Of a stretch of 64,000 bases of DNA, positions 43,447 to 52,792 are shown piece by piece. The position numbers and the translations under genes are program-made. Under the pieces are notes generated by a model that worked only from the letters and a program-made list of their open reading frames with translations, did not search any database and was not told the origin of the DNA. This DNA comes from Streptomyces pyxinae (lineage in GTDB: Bacteria; Actinomycetota; Actinomycetes; Streptomycetales; Streptomycetaceae). Positions within the stretch are counted from its first letter, which is position 1. Each line of letters starts with the position of its first letter. The stretch lies in the NCBI RefSeq assembly GCF_024756275.1, contig NZ_JANUGQ010000001.1:558001-622000 (forward strand), written 5' to 3'.

Positions 43447-44328
43447 TCAGACATTGTCGCGGATGCCCGCGAAGAGGTCGTCCTCGGGGAGGGAAGTGTC
43501 CACCAGAGACTTCGCCAGCTCGTACTCCTCGGTGGGCCACACCTCCTTCTGGATCTCCATCGGCACCCGGAACCAGCCGCCGTCCGGATCGATCTGGGTG
43601 GCGTGCGCGATCAGCGCCTTGTCCCGGATCTCGAAGAAGTCGGCGCACGGGACATGGGTGGTCAGGGTGCGCTCGGCGCGCTCGAACTCCGCCCAGCGCT
43701 TGAGCCACTCCCCGTAGGGCGACTCCAGGCCGCGGGCGAGCAGGGCCTCGTGCAGGGCGACGGTGCGCGGGCGGTTGAAGCCCTGGTTGTAGTAGAGCTT
43801 CTGCGGCTGCCAGACCGGCCCGAACTCCTCCTCCGGGTACTTCACGGTGTCGGTCGCGCCCTCGAAGGCCACCATCGTGATCTTGTGGGTCATGATGTGG
43901 TCGGGGTGCGGGTAGCCGCCGTTCTCGTCGTACGTGGTGATCACCTGCGGCCGGAACGCGCGGATCGACCGGACCAGCCGGCCGGCCGCCTCGTCCACGT
44001 CCTCCAGGGCGAAGCAGCCCTGCGGGAGCGGCGGCAGCGGGTCGCCCTCGGGGAGCCCGGAGTCCACGAAGCCGAGCCACTCCTGGCGGACGCCGAGGAT
44101 CTCGCGCGCCTCGTCCATCTCCTTGCGGCGCACCTCGTGGATGTTCGCCTCGATATAGGCGTCGCCCTGGAGCTTGGGGTTGAGGATGGAGCCGCGCTCG
44201 CCCCCCGTGCAGGTGACGACCAGCACGTCCACCCCCTCGGACACATACTTCGCCATCGTCGCGGCACCCTTGCTCGACTCGTCGTCGGGGTGCGCGTGCA
44301 CGGCCATCAGTCGCAACTGCTCGGTCAA
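43447..44328 (-). CDS. mca: Mycothiol S-conjugate amidase
   Basis: Hydrolyses mycothiol S-conjugates to a mercapturic acid plus GlcN-Ins, the actinobacterial detoxification route for electrophiles and antibiotics. It is a LmbE/PIG-L-fold zinc enzyme with AVHAHPDDESSKGAATMA at the start (H13, D16 zinc ligands; D15 catalytic) and HPDHIMTHK supplying the third zinc His. The 293-residue length is exact for Mca; the C-terminal extension distinguishes it from MshB. The start is TTG 44328 with GAGG 8 nt upstream. Confidence 0.95.
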   Translation of the reverse strand: MTEQLRLMAVHAHPDDESSKGAATMAKYVSEGVDVLVVTCTGGERGSILNPKLQGDAYIEANIHEVRRKEMDEAREILGVRQEWLGFVDSGLPEGDPLPPLPQGCFALEDVDEAAGRLVRSIRAFRPQVITTYDENGGYPHPDHIMTHKITMVAFEGATDTVKYPEEEFGPVWQPQKLYYNQGFNRPRTVALHEALLARGLESPYGEWLKRWAEFERAERTLTTHVPCADFFEIRDKALIAHATQIDPDGGWFRVPMEIQKEVWPTEEYELAKSLVDTSLPEDDLFAGIRDNV

Positions 44329-44567
44329 GGCTCGGTCCTCAGTGATTCGGTCGTGATGTCCTGATACGACGTCCCGGCGGGCGGAACGAGGTGGGGCCAC
44401 CGCGTGCGGCGCCCCCACGGGCATCACTCCGGGGCGGGGTCGGGCGGCGGGCCGGCGGCTTCTATAGTGACGGAATAGGCGGTCGGATAATTCCGTCGTC
44501 GGGCGTACGAACACCCATACGTTGTATGTACGCCCCCCGGGCGACATCCGAACGACGGCCGGACGGC

Positions 44568-44690
44568 GACCGGACGACGGCCGGTGGTGACCGGACGACG
44601 GCCGGGGAGACCGGGCGGCGGCCGGGGAGACCGGGCGGCGGCCGGGGAGACCGGCGGGTGACCGGCGGAGACCGGGCGATGACCGGCCGG
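44568..44690. repeat. 20-bp minisatellite between mca and the DUF4307 gene
   Basis: GCCGGGGAGACCGGGCGGCG occurs twice exactly (44601-44620, 44621-44640) with a third, partly diverged copy at 44641. Related GACCGGACGACGGCCGG units lie on the left side. The rest of 44329-44740 has TATAGT (44463-44468) and a CGGAAT/ATTCCG dyad (44471-44495) that may belong to a divergent promoter. Confidence 0.75.
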
Positions 44691-44740
44691 GTCGCCGGAC
44701 GGCACGTACACCGGCGGCGGCCGGCGGGAAGGGACTGACG

Positions 44741-45142
44741 ATGGACGCGGTACGGGACCAGCTCCCCGAGGGCCGGTACGGTCGCACCGCCGACCAGCGC
44801 GCCGACCGCACCCTGCGGATCGTCGGGGCGGTGCTCGGCGCCGGGCTGCTCGCGCTCGTCGGCTGGTTCGGTTACGACTACGTGGCGGGCCAGCGGCTCA
44901 GCGGCGAGGTGATCAAGTTCGCCGTCACCGGCGACGACGAGGTCCAGGTCCACCTGGAGGTCCGGAAGGACTCCTCGGCCACCGGCTACTGCACCCTCCG
45001 CTCCCGGTCCGCCGACGGCGCCGAGGTCGGCCGCAAGGACGTCCGCTTCGACCAGCGGCGGGACCGGATCGACCAGGTCGTCACCGTCCGCACCACCGCC
45101 CGAGCCGCCAGCGCCGAGCTGGTCGACTGCACGGCGGACTGA
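44741..45142 (+). CDS. DUF4307 membrane protein
   Basis: A 133-residue protein of the actinobacterial DUF4307 family. The N-terminal cytoplasmic part PEGRYGRTADQRADRTLR carries the family RYG motif. A single membrane helix follows (about 27-48, VGAVLGAGLLALVGWFGYDY), then an extracytoplasmic beta domain with CTLRSRSADGAEVG and a paired Cys near the end (VDCTAD), which may form a disulfide. AAGGG lies 8 nt upstream of ATG 44741. It is divergent from mca and upstream of greA, an arrangement I recall from other Streptomyces. Function unknown. Confidence 0.85.
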   Translation: MDAVRDQLPEGRYGRTADQRADRTLRIVGAVLGAGLLALVGWFGYDYVAGQRLSGEVIKFAVTGDDEVQVHLEVRKDSSATGYCTLRSRSADGAEVGRKDVRFDQRRDRIDQVVTVRTTARAASAELVDCTAD

Positions 45143-45361
45143 CGGCGGACCAGCCGACCGACGGGGTCGCCGCGCCGGCCGGCCGCTCCGCCGGCGGGCC
45201 GCCGCCGGGACGGCTCCGACCTGCGGCGATGCCCGGGAAGTGACGTATATCCTCCCCCTTCACCCGCAAAATTGTTAGGCTCGTGGTTTCGCCCATCCAG
45301 GGAGGACAATCCTTCTGGGTAGGGCGATGCTTTGTATTTCCAGTACCTACGAGGAGCACCT

Positions 45362-45859
45362 GTGACCCAGACCAGCGAGAACGTCACCTGGCTCACCCAG
45401 GAGGCGTACAACCAGCTCAGGGCCGAGCTGGAGTACCTGTCTGGTCCCGCGCGAACCGAGATCGCCGCCAAGATCGCGGCGGCGCGCGAGGAGGGCGACC
45501 TGCGGGAGAACGGCGGGTACCACGCGGCCAAGGAGGAGCAGGGCAAGCAGGAGCTCCGGGTCCGCCAGCTGACCCAGCTCCTGGAGCACGCCAAGGTCGG
45601 TGAGGCTCCGGCGGAGAGCGGTGTGGTCGCCCCGGGCATGGTGGTCACCATCGCGTTCGACGGCGACGAGGACGACACCCTGGAGTTCCTGCTCGCCTCC
45701 CGGGAGTACGCCAGCTCCGACATCGAGACGTACTCGCCGCAGTCCCCGCTGGGCGGCGGCGTCAACGGCAAGAAGGTCGGCGAGGACGCGGAGTACGAGC
45801 TGCCCAACGGCAAGAAGGCGTCGGTACGCATCCTCGACGCCAAGCCCTACCAGGGCTGA
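45362..45859 (+). CDS. greA: Transcription elongation factor GreA
   Basis: GreA enters the RNA polymerase secondary channel and stimulates cleavage of backtracked RNA. The 165-residue protein starts at GTG 45362 (GAGGAG 5 nt upstream). The N-terminal coiled coil (about 8-80) has LTQEAYNQLRAEL and the tip acidic residues in REEGDLRENGGYHAAKEEQ. The C-terminal FKBP-like domain ends with SPLGGGVNGKKVGEDAEYEL. Everything needed for anti-backtracking is present. Followed by a strong terminator at 45906-45938. Confidence 0.96.
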   Translation: MTQTSENVTWLTQEAYNQLRAELEYLSGPARTEIAAKIAAAREEGDLRENGGYHAAKEEQGKQELRVRQLTQLLEHAKVGEAPAESGVVAPGMVVTIAFDGDEDDTLEFLLASREYASSDIETYSPQSPLGGGVNGKKVGEDAEYELPNGKKASVRILDAKPYQG

Positions 45860-45905
45860 GCTCCGCCGGGGCCGGGCATCCCCGGCCCCCGCGACGACGA
45901 CCCCC

Positions 45906-45938
45906 GGAGGCCGGGTGCTCACCGAGCGCCCGGCCTCC
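45906..45938 (+). terminator. Hairpin terminator after greA
   Basis: GGAGGCCGGGTGCTC (45906-45920) pairs with GAGCGCCCGGCCTCC (45924-45938) through one G-T wobble; loop ACC. Confidence 0.85.
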
Positions 45939-45940
45939 CG

Positions 45941-46161
45941 GCGTACGGGGACCCAGACGTACGGGACCGCCCCGGCGTACGGGGACCCAGACGTACGGGA
46001 CCGCCCCGGCGTACGGGGACCCAGACGTACGGGACCGCCCCGGCGTACGGGGACCCCGGCGGCAAGGTCATCACAGGGGCCACCATCTGGACGCCCCGCC
46101 CCGGCATACGTGGACCCTGGCGTACGGGACCGCCCCGGCATAGGGGGCCCCGGTGTACGGG
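45941..46161. repeat. 34-bp perfect tandem repeat
   Basis: Three identical 34-bp units (45941-45974, 45975-46008, 46009-46042) start GCGTACGGGGACCCAGACGT. A partial fourth follows, then diverged copies at about 46102-46161. The array fills the space between the greA terminator and the exporter permease gene end (46183). No gene here. Confidence 0.92.
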
Positions 46162-46182
46162 GCCTCCCCCGGCGCCGGGCCG

Positions 46183-47033
46183 TCAGACCGTGGCCGAGCG
46201 GTACCTGCGGACCGCCAGGGTGCGGAAGACCGCGATGATCAGCACCGACCAGATGACGGACGCCCACACCGGGTGCTGCATCGGCCAGGCCCCGGACGCG
46301 GAGACGCCCGGGTTGCCGAAGAGCTCCCGGCACGCCTGGACGGTGGCGCTGAACGGGTTCCACTCCGCGACGGGCCGCAGCCAGGAGGCCATCCGGGAGG
46401 CGTCCACAAAGGCGTTCGAGATGAAGGTGACCGGGAAGAGCCAGATCAGCCCGCCCGAGGTGGCCGCCTCCGGGGTGCGCACCGAGAGGCCGATCAGCGC
46501 CCCGATCCAGGAGAAGGCGTACCCCAGCAGAAGCAACAGCGCGAAGGCGCCGAGCGCCTTGGGGACGCCCTCGTGCACGCGCCAGCCCACCAGCAGGGCG
46601 ACCACCGCCAGCACCACCATGGTGAGCGCCGTCTGCACCAGGTCCGCGAGCGTACGGCCGGTGAGCACCGCCCCGCGCGCCATGGGCAGCGAGCGGAACC
46701 GGTCGATCAGGCCCCGGTGCATGTCGTCGGCGATGCCCGCACCCGCGCCGGCCGTGGCGAAGGTGACGGTCTGGGCGAAGATCCCGGCCATCAGGAACTC
46801 GCGGTAGACGGCGGGCGAGGTGGAGGCGCCGATCTGGAGCGAGCCGCCGAAGACATAGCTGAACAGCACCACGAACATGATCGGCTGGATAAGCCCGAAA
46901 ATCACCATTTCGGGGATGCGGGTCATTCTGATCAAATTCCGCTGGGCGACCACGAGCGAGTCCGCGACCGACTGACGGATTCCGCCACGCGGCACGGGGG
47001 CCAGGGACGGCGGGGCGGTGCCGGTGAGGGTGC

Positions 47034-47037
<4 letters not shown>
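46183..47037 (-). CDS. ABC-2 type exporter permease, DrrB-like
   Basis: A 284-residue ABC-2 permease with six membrane helices, related to DrrB of the daunorubicin exporter. Family segments are RNLIRMTRIPEMVIFGLIQP before the first helix, FVVLFSYVFGGS, the amphipathic coupling piece GLIDRFRSLPMARGAVL and FVDASRMASWLRPVAEWNP near the end. It overlaps the ATPase gene by 4 nt (ATGA). Together they would form a heterotetrameric drug or lipid exporter at the plasma membrane. Substrate unknown. Confidence 0.92.
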
Positions 47038-48128
<1,091 letters not shown>

Positions 48129-48367
48129 AACAGTTCTCCCGAGTGGGCGGGTTACGGGCTGCCGCCCCGGACGGCGGGGTCGTCACCGAGCCCCCGGGAC
48201 GGACGTCCGTACGGCTCCGGGGCCGTACGTCTCCAGACCTCAGCTTGCCGCGTGCGGGCCGGGAGCGCCCGCTCTTTAGGTGATCCGGTCCGCGTTGCCC
48301 CCTGCCGCTCCCTGGCCACTCCCGTACCTCTCCCGGGCCACCGGCTCCGCCGCCCGGCCCCGGCAGA

Positions 48368-49618
48368 TCAGGAGGTGACCACCGTGTAACCGGCCGCTCG
48401 CAGATCCGCCGCGACCTGCCCGCAGTGCTCGGGCCCCTTGGTCTCCAGCTGGAGCTCCACCTCGACCTCGGCCAGCCCCAGCCGGGGGTCGGTCCGCACA
48501 TGGGCCACATCCAGCACATTGGCGTCGGCCACCGAGAGCACCCCGAGCAGCGTCGCCAGCGCGCCCGGCCGGTCGGTGAGCCGTACCCGGAGACTCAGAT
48601 AGCGGCCCGCCGCCGCCATGCCGTGACGCAGGATGCGCTGCATCAGCAACGGATCGACATTGCCGCCGGAGAGCACCGCCACCACCGGCCCCGGCTCGGC
48701 CCCCCGGCCGGCGAAGGCCCCGGGATCGCTCAGCAGCGCGGCCACCGGGCTCGCCCCGGCCGGCTCCACCACCAGCTTGGCCCGCTCCAGACAGAGCAGC
48801 AGCGCCGCCGAGAGCTCGTCCTCGGTGACCGTACGCACCTCGTCCACCAGCTCCGCGATCAGCGGAAACGGTACGTCACCGGGGCGGCCGACCTTGATCC
48901 CGTCGGCCATGGTCGCCGCGCACTCCACGCCCACCGGGCGGCCCGCCGCCAGCGAGGGCGGATAGGCGGCGGCGCTCTCCGCCTGCACACCGACGATCCG
49001 CACATCCGGCCGGAGCGCCTTGACCGCCACCGCGATCCCGGCCGCCAGACCGCCGCCGCCGATGCCGACGACAATGGTCCGGACCTCCGGGCACTGCTCC
49101 AGGATCTCCAGGCCGACCGTGCCCTGGCCAGCGATGACGTCCGGGTGGTCGAAGGGGTGGATGAAGACCGCCCCGGTCCGGTCCGCGTACTCCTGCGCGG
49201 CGGCCAGCGTCTCGTCCACCACGGTTCCGTGCAGCCGCACATCGGCGCCGTACTCCCGGGTCGCGGCCACCTTGGGCAGCGGGGCGCCGACCGGCATGAA
49301 GACGGTGGACCGCACCCCGAGCAGCGAGGAGGCGAGCGCGACGCCCTGCGCGTGGTTGCCGGCCGAGGCCGCCACCACCCCGGCCGCCCGCTCCTCGGGC
49401 CGCAGGCAGGAGATCCGTACATACGCGCCGCGCAGCTTGAACGAGCCGGTCCGCTGGAGGTTCTCGCACTTGACCAGGACGGGACCGCCGACCAGTGAGG
49501 ACAGATGCCGGCTGCCCTCCAGCGGGGTCGCCCTGGCCACCCCCGCGAGCATTTTCTGGGCACCCCGGACGTCGTCCAGGATGACCGGGTGCGCGGGCTC
49601 GGGCAGGCGGAAGCTCAT
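48368..49618 (-). CDS. ilvA: Threonine ammonia-lyase (threonine dehydratase)
   Basis: A fold-type II PLP enzyme converting threonine to 2-oxobutyrate and ammonia for isoleucine synthesis or catabolism. It is 416 residues from ATG 49618. The PLP lysine is in RTGSFKLRGAY (K61), followed by ASAGNHAQGVALASSLLG and the PLP phosphate loop VGIGGGGLAAGIAV. A single ACT-like regulatory domain (about 335-416, LSLRVRLTDRPGALATLLGV) places it with the medium-length form. A region of open frame upstream of the chosen start looks non-coding. Monocistronic in appearance. Confidence 0.94.
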   Translation of the reverse strand: MSFRLPEPAHPVILDDVRGAQKMLAGVARATPLEGSRHLSSLVGGPVLVKCENLQRTGSFKLRGAYVRISCLRPEERAAGVVAASAGNHAQGVALASSLLGVRSTVFMPVGAPLPKVAATREYGADVRLHGTVVDETLAAAQEYADRTGAVFIHPFDHPDVIAGQGTVGLEILEQCPEVRTIVVGIGGGGLAAGIAVAVKALRPDVRIVGVQAESAAAYPPSLAAGRPVGVECAATMADGIKVGRPGDVPFPLIAELVDEVRTVTEDELSAALLLCLERAKLVVEPAGASPVAALLSDPGAFAGRGAEPGPVVAVLSGGNVDPLLMQRILRHGMAAAGRYLSLRVRLTDRPGALATLLGVLSVADANVLDVAHVRTDPRLGLAEVEVELQLETKGPEHCGQVAADLRAAGYTVVTS

Positions 49619-49852
49619 GTCCGCAAGTCTCGCAGCTCGCCGCGACCGGGTGGCCCGGCCCCGGGAGCCGTTCTCCGGCAGCCACTCTCCGACCGGTCGC
49701 GGGCGGGCCGCGGGCCGGGCGTGGTCGGTGGTGGGCCGGTCGTGGGCCCGACGCGGACCGGTCATGGGTCGGATGCGGATGGGCTACGGGCCGGGCGTGG
49801 GCCGGTGGCGGGCCGGGTGTCGATTCCGTGCGAAGACCTCGCATCTCCTCAT

Positions 49853-49886
49853 GTCTCATCACGTTCGGCTCGCGTCTCATCACGTT
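49853..49886. promoter_or_regulatory. Direct-repeat site upstream of marR-like gene
   Basis: GTCTCATCACGTT occurs at 49853-49865 and 49874-49886, exactly 21 bp apart (two helical turns). The rest of 49619-49970 is low-complexity GGGCCGG-type repeat plus a TACTCT hexamer (49922-49927) that could be the -10. Binding protein unknown; autoregulation by the MarR product is one option. Confidence 0.45.
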
Positions 49887-49970
49887 TGCGCAGCGCCGGT
49901 ACGGAGCCGCACGAGTCCGCGTACTCTGTCCCCCACCAACCGACCACCGCACGAGAGAGCCACCGCAGCC

Positions 49971-50483
49971 ATGCCCACATCTCAGGACATGACGACTGAT
50001 CTCGACCCCGGTCTCCTCGATGCCCTCCAGCACCAGGTGGCCGTCTTCGCCCGGCGGGCCGAGCAGACCCGCCTCGGCGGTACGGGACAGCTCCGCAACT
50101 CCATGGACCGCGCCGCGTATCTGCTGCTCAACCGGCTCGACCAGGAAGGGCCGATGGGTGTCAAGGCGCTCGCGGCCGGCATGGGTATCGACTCTTCCAC
50201 GGTGACCCGTCAGGTGGCGCCGTTGGTCGACACCGGCCTGGTCAAGCGCACCTCGCACCCGGAGGACGGCCGCGCGGTCGTGCTCCAGCTGTCGCCCCGC
50301 GGCCTGGCCCGGCTGGAAGAGGTCCGCACCTCGCGCCGGGCGCTGATGGCGCAGGTCACGGACGGCTGGACGCAGACCGAGCGGGAGTCGTTCTGCACCC
50401 TGCTCACCCGGTTCAACTCGGCGCTCTCGGCCCGCCAGGCCGGTCTGCCGCCCGCCGACCCGGAGGCCGGCCCGGCCAGCTGA
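49971..50483 (+). CDS. MarR-family transcriptional regulator
   Basis: A 170-residue MarR protein from ATG 49971 (ATG 49989 is an alternative). Helix 1 and the winged helix are clear: NSMDRAAYLLLNRLDQEGPM, then VKALAAGMGIDSSTVTRQVA as helix-turn-helix and the wing KRTSHPEDGRAVVLQLSPRG. The C-terminal helix TQTERESFCTLLTRFNS completes the dimer interface. One Cys near the C-terminus could be redox-sensitive but this is speculative. MarR proteins usually repress their own promoter and a neighbouring exporter or enzyme. No obvious target is adjacent beyond the DrrAB-type exporter 3 kb away. Confidence 0.92.
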   Translation: MPTSQDMTTDLDPGLLDALQHQVAVFARRAEQTRLGGTGQLRNSMDRAAYLLLNRLDQEGPMGVKALAAGMGIDSSTVTRQVAPLVDTGLVKRTSHPEDGRAVVLQLSPRGLARLEEVRTSRRALMAQVTDGWTQTERESFCTLLTRFNSALSARQAGLPPADPEAGPAS

Positions 50484-50523
50484 GCCCGGCAGTCCGGTCC
50501 TCCCGGAGCCGTCCGGCCCACCG

Positions 50524-51069
50524 GTGGGTGCCGGAGTCTTGACCCCGGCCGCCTCCCTGGTCTGCGATGAGCGGGTGGACGTACGGCGGCGGGCGGCAGG
50601 CGTACGGCGCGGCCAGGGCTTCGAGGCGTTCGTCGCCGGAGCGGCCGGCCGGCTCGGGCATGCCGCCGCCCTGCTCACCACCGAGCCGCCCGGCCGTGAT
50701 CCGCGCGCCCGCGCCCTGCTGACCGCCGCGCTGGCGGTGACGTACGCGCGCTGGGACGAGCTGCGCGGCGAGGATCCGTACGACCACAGCCGCCGGGAGC
50801 TGGTCGCCAGGTTCGCCCGGTCCGCCTGGCGCCATCACCGGCCGCGCGGCGGGGTGCTCTCCCGGCTCACCCCGCGTGAGCGGCTGGTCGTGGTGCTGCG
50901 GCTGTACGAGGGGGTGCCCGAGGAACAGACCGCCGCGCTGCTCGGCCTGTCCGAGCACCGGGTGCGGGCCCATTGCACCCGGGCGGTCACGCTGCTCACC
51001 GGCCCCGCGCCCCCGGGTCGCCCGGCCACGCGGGGCCGGGCGACCGCCCGGCGACCGGTGGCCCGGTGA
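50524..51069 (+). CDS. Sigma-70 region-4-like regulator, lacking region 2
   Basis: About 165-181 residues. The C-terminal half holds a sigma-70 region 4 helix-turn-helix: LSRLTPRERLVVVLRLYEGV then EEQTAALLGLSEHRVRAHCT. The N-terminal half (GFEAFVAGAAGRLGHAAALL, ARALLTAALAVTYARWDELR) resembles the region-2 scaffold of Streptomyces SigE-like (SACE-type) factors but lacks the -10 melting motif, so it may not act as a true sigma factor. Start uncertain: GTG 50524 or GTG 50575. The stop overlaps the next gene as GTGA. Coupling with a small membrane protein resembles sigma/anti-sigma pairs. Confidence 0.72.
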   Translation: MGAGVLTPAASLVCDERVDVRRRAAGVRRGQGFEAFVAGAAGRLGHAAALLTTEPPGRDPRARALLTAALAVTYARWDELRGEDPYDHSRRELVARFARSAWRHHRPRGGVLSRLTPRERLVVVLRLYEGVPEEQTAALLGLSEHRVRAHCTRAVTLLTGPAPPGRPATRGRATARRPVAR

Positions 51070-51317
51070 ACGGCCGGGAGCGCCGGGAGGAGGAGGTCCG
51101 GCGGCTGCTCGCCCCGCCGGGGCTGCGGCTGCCGCCGGACGTACTGCCCGGAGCGGTGGCCCGGGGCACCCGGCTGCGGCACCGCACCAGGGCGCTGCGC
51201 CGGCTGCTCTGGCTGCTGCTGGTCGCGGTCGCCGTGGCCTTCGCCGTCTGGGCGGCGGCCACCGAGCCCTGGCACCGGCCGCCGCTGGACGTGTCCCCGG
51301 TCTTCACCGGCGGCTGA
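51066..51317 (+). CDS. Small single-pass membrane protein, possible partner of the sigma-like protein
   Basis: An 83-residue protein starting at GTG 51066 within the stop codon of the sigma-like gene. A basic, Arg-rich N-terminal half (RERREEEVRRLLAPPGLRL, then GTRLRHRTRALRR) precedes one membrane helix (LLWLLLVAVAVAFAVWAA) and a short Pro-rich outer tail. The N-in topology and coupling recall anti-sigma membrane proteins, but there is no zinc (HxxxCxxC) motif. Function is therefore open. Confidence 0.65.
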   Translation: MNGRERREEEVRRLLAPPGLRLPPDVLPGAVARGTRLRHRTRALRRLLWLLLVAVAVAFAVWAAATEPWHRPPLDVSPVFTGG

Positions 51318-51358
51318 GACGGCGGCGGACGGGTGCCCATGTACGGACGGCGGCCGCC

Positions 51359-51412
51359 GGGACACAGGTGCCGAGTACGGGCGGCGGGACACGGGTGCCG
51401 AGTACGGGCGGC
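51359..51412. repeat. 27-bp direct duplication
   Basis: GGGACACAGGTGCCGAGTAC begins a 27-bp unit (51359-51385) repeated at 51386-51412 with one change. Downstream, 51470-51570 is rich in CGCCGTACGGGCGTA variants, so most of the gap before metB is repetitive. Confidence 0.8.
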
Positions 51413-51580
51413 GGGGCCGGGCACCGTACCGCGCCCGGCTCCGCCGCTGTCCTGCCGTCTCGCCGTCTCGCCGTACGGGCCTATCACCGTACGGGCGTAC
51501 AAGCGATCCGCCGTACCACCAATTCGCCGTACGGGCGTATCGCCGTACAGAGGTACAGGCGTACAGGCGGGCGCGTCGGT

Positions 51581-52735
51581 TCAGCCGAGGGCCTGGCGGA
51601 GGTCGGCCAGCAGGTCGTCGACGTTCTCGATGCCGACCGACAGGCGCACCAGGTCGCCGGGGACCTCCAGGAGCGAGCCCGCCACGCTGGCGTGGGTCAT
51701 CCGGCCCGGGTGCTCGATCAGCGACTCCACGCCGCCCAGCGACTCGCCCAGGGTGAAGAGCTTCGCCCGGTCGCAGACGGCGACCGCCGCCTCCTCGCCG
51801 CCGGCCACCCGGAAGGAGACCATGCCGCCGAAGTCCTTCATCTGCTTGGCGGCGACCTCGTGGCCCGGGTGCTCCGGGAGGCCCGGGTAGAGGACCTGGG
51901 TCACCTTGGGGTGGGCGGACAGCATCTCCGCGATCCGGGCCGCGTTCTGGCTGTGCCGGTCCATCCGGACGGCCAGCGTCTTGATGCCGCGCAGCACGAT
52001 CCAGGAGTCGAAGGGCCCGGCCACCGCGCCCATGGCGTTCTGGTGGAAGGCCAGCTCCTCGCCGAGCGCCTCGTCGGCGGTGACCAGCGCGCCGCCGACC
52101 ACGTCGGAGTGGCCGCCCATGTACTTGGTGAGCGAGTGCACGACCACGTCCGCGCCGAGCGCCAGCGGCTGCTGGAGGTAGGGGCTGGCGAAGGTGTTGT
52201 CCACCACCAGCTTCACGCCCGCCGAGCGCGCCACGTCGGCCAGCGCCGCGATGTCGGTGATACCGAGCAGCGGGTTGGACGGGGTCTCGACCCAGATCGC
52301 CTTCGTACGGTCGGTGAGCGCGGCCCGCACCGCCGCCGGGTCGGAGGTGTCGGCGACCGACCACTCCACACCCCAGCGGGCGGCGACCTTGGCGAACAGC
52401 CGGAAGGTGCCGCCGTAGGCGTCGTTCGGGATGACCACGTGGTCGCCCGGGACCAGCAGCGCCCGCAGCAGGCAGTCCTCGGCGGCGAGCCCGGAGGCGA
52501 AGGCGAGGCCGCGCCGGCCGCCCTCCAGGGCCGCGAGGTTCTCCTCCAGGGCGGTCCGGGTCGGGTTGGCGCTGCGGCTGTACTCGTAGCCACCGCGCAG
52601 CCCGCCCACGCCGTCCTGCTTGTAGGTGGAGACCTGGTAGATCGGCGGGACGACGGCGCCGGTCAGCGGGTCGGCCGTGTTGCCCGCGTGGATGGCGCGG
52701 GTCTCGAAGTTCTGGTGAAGGTGCTCGTCGGTCAT
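51581..52735 (-). CDS. metB: Cystathionine gamma-synthase/lyase
   Basis: A fold-type I PLP enzyme of the Cys/Met metabolism family, 384 residues. Landmarks are FETRAIHAGNTADPLTGAVV, YEYSRSANPTRTALE, SGLAAEDCLL and the PLP lysine in VHSLTKYMGGHSD (K204). The C-terminal RLSVGIENVDDLLADL carries the substrate-binding Arg and Glu typical of gamma-synthase/gamma-lyase; the two activities cannot be told apart by eye. Monocistronic; the stop is followed by GTAC-rich repeats. Confidence 0.93.
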   Translation of the reverse strand: MTDEHLHQNFETRAIHAGNTADPLTGAVVPPIYQVSTYKQDGVGGLRGGYEYSRSANPTRTALEENLAALEGGRRGLAFASGLAAEDCLLRALLVPGDHVVIPNDAYGGTFRLFAKVAARWGVEWSVADTSDPAAVRAALTDRTKAIWVETPSNPLLGITDIAALADVARSAGVKLVVDNTFASPYLQQPLALGADVVVHSLTKYMGGHSDVVGGALVTADEALGEELAFHQNAMGAVAGPFDSWIVLRGIKTLAVRMDRHSQNAARIAEMLSAHPKVTQVLYPGLPEHPGHEVAAKQMKDFGGMVSFRVAGGEEAAVAVCDRAKLFTLGESLGGVESLIEHPGRMTHASVAGSLLEVPGDLVRLSVGIENVDDLLADLRQALG

Positions 52736-52792
52736 GAGGCCGAGAGTAGTCGGGCGGCGGGGGTGTCGGTGCCGTCCGGTTCAATAGGCGGT

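Noticed and set aside
44463..44468. TATAGT as promoter of the DUF4307 gene
   Set aside because: It is over 270 nt from the start with no good -35 and is symmetric enough to serve either strand; left as a note only.
50876..52792. First two thirds of a very long plus-strand open frame leading into the gene at 52793
   Set aside because: This part is antisense to metB and its promoter region; only the section from 52793 has protein-like composition.
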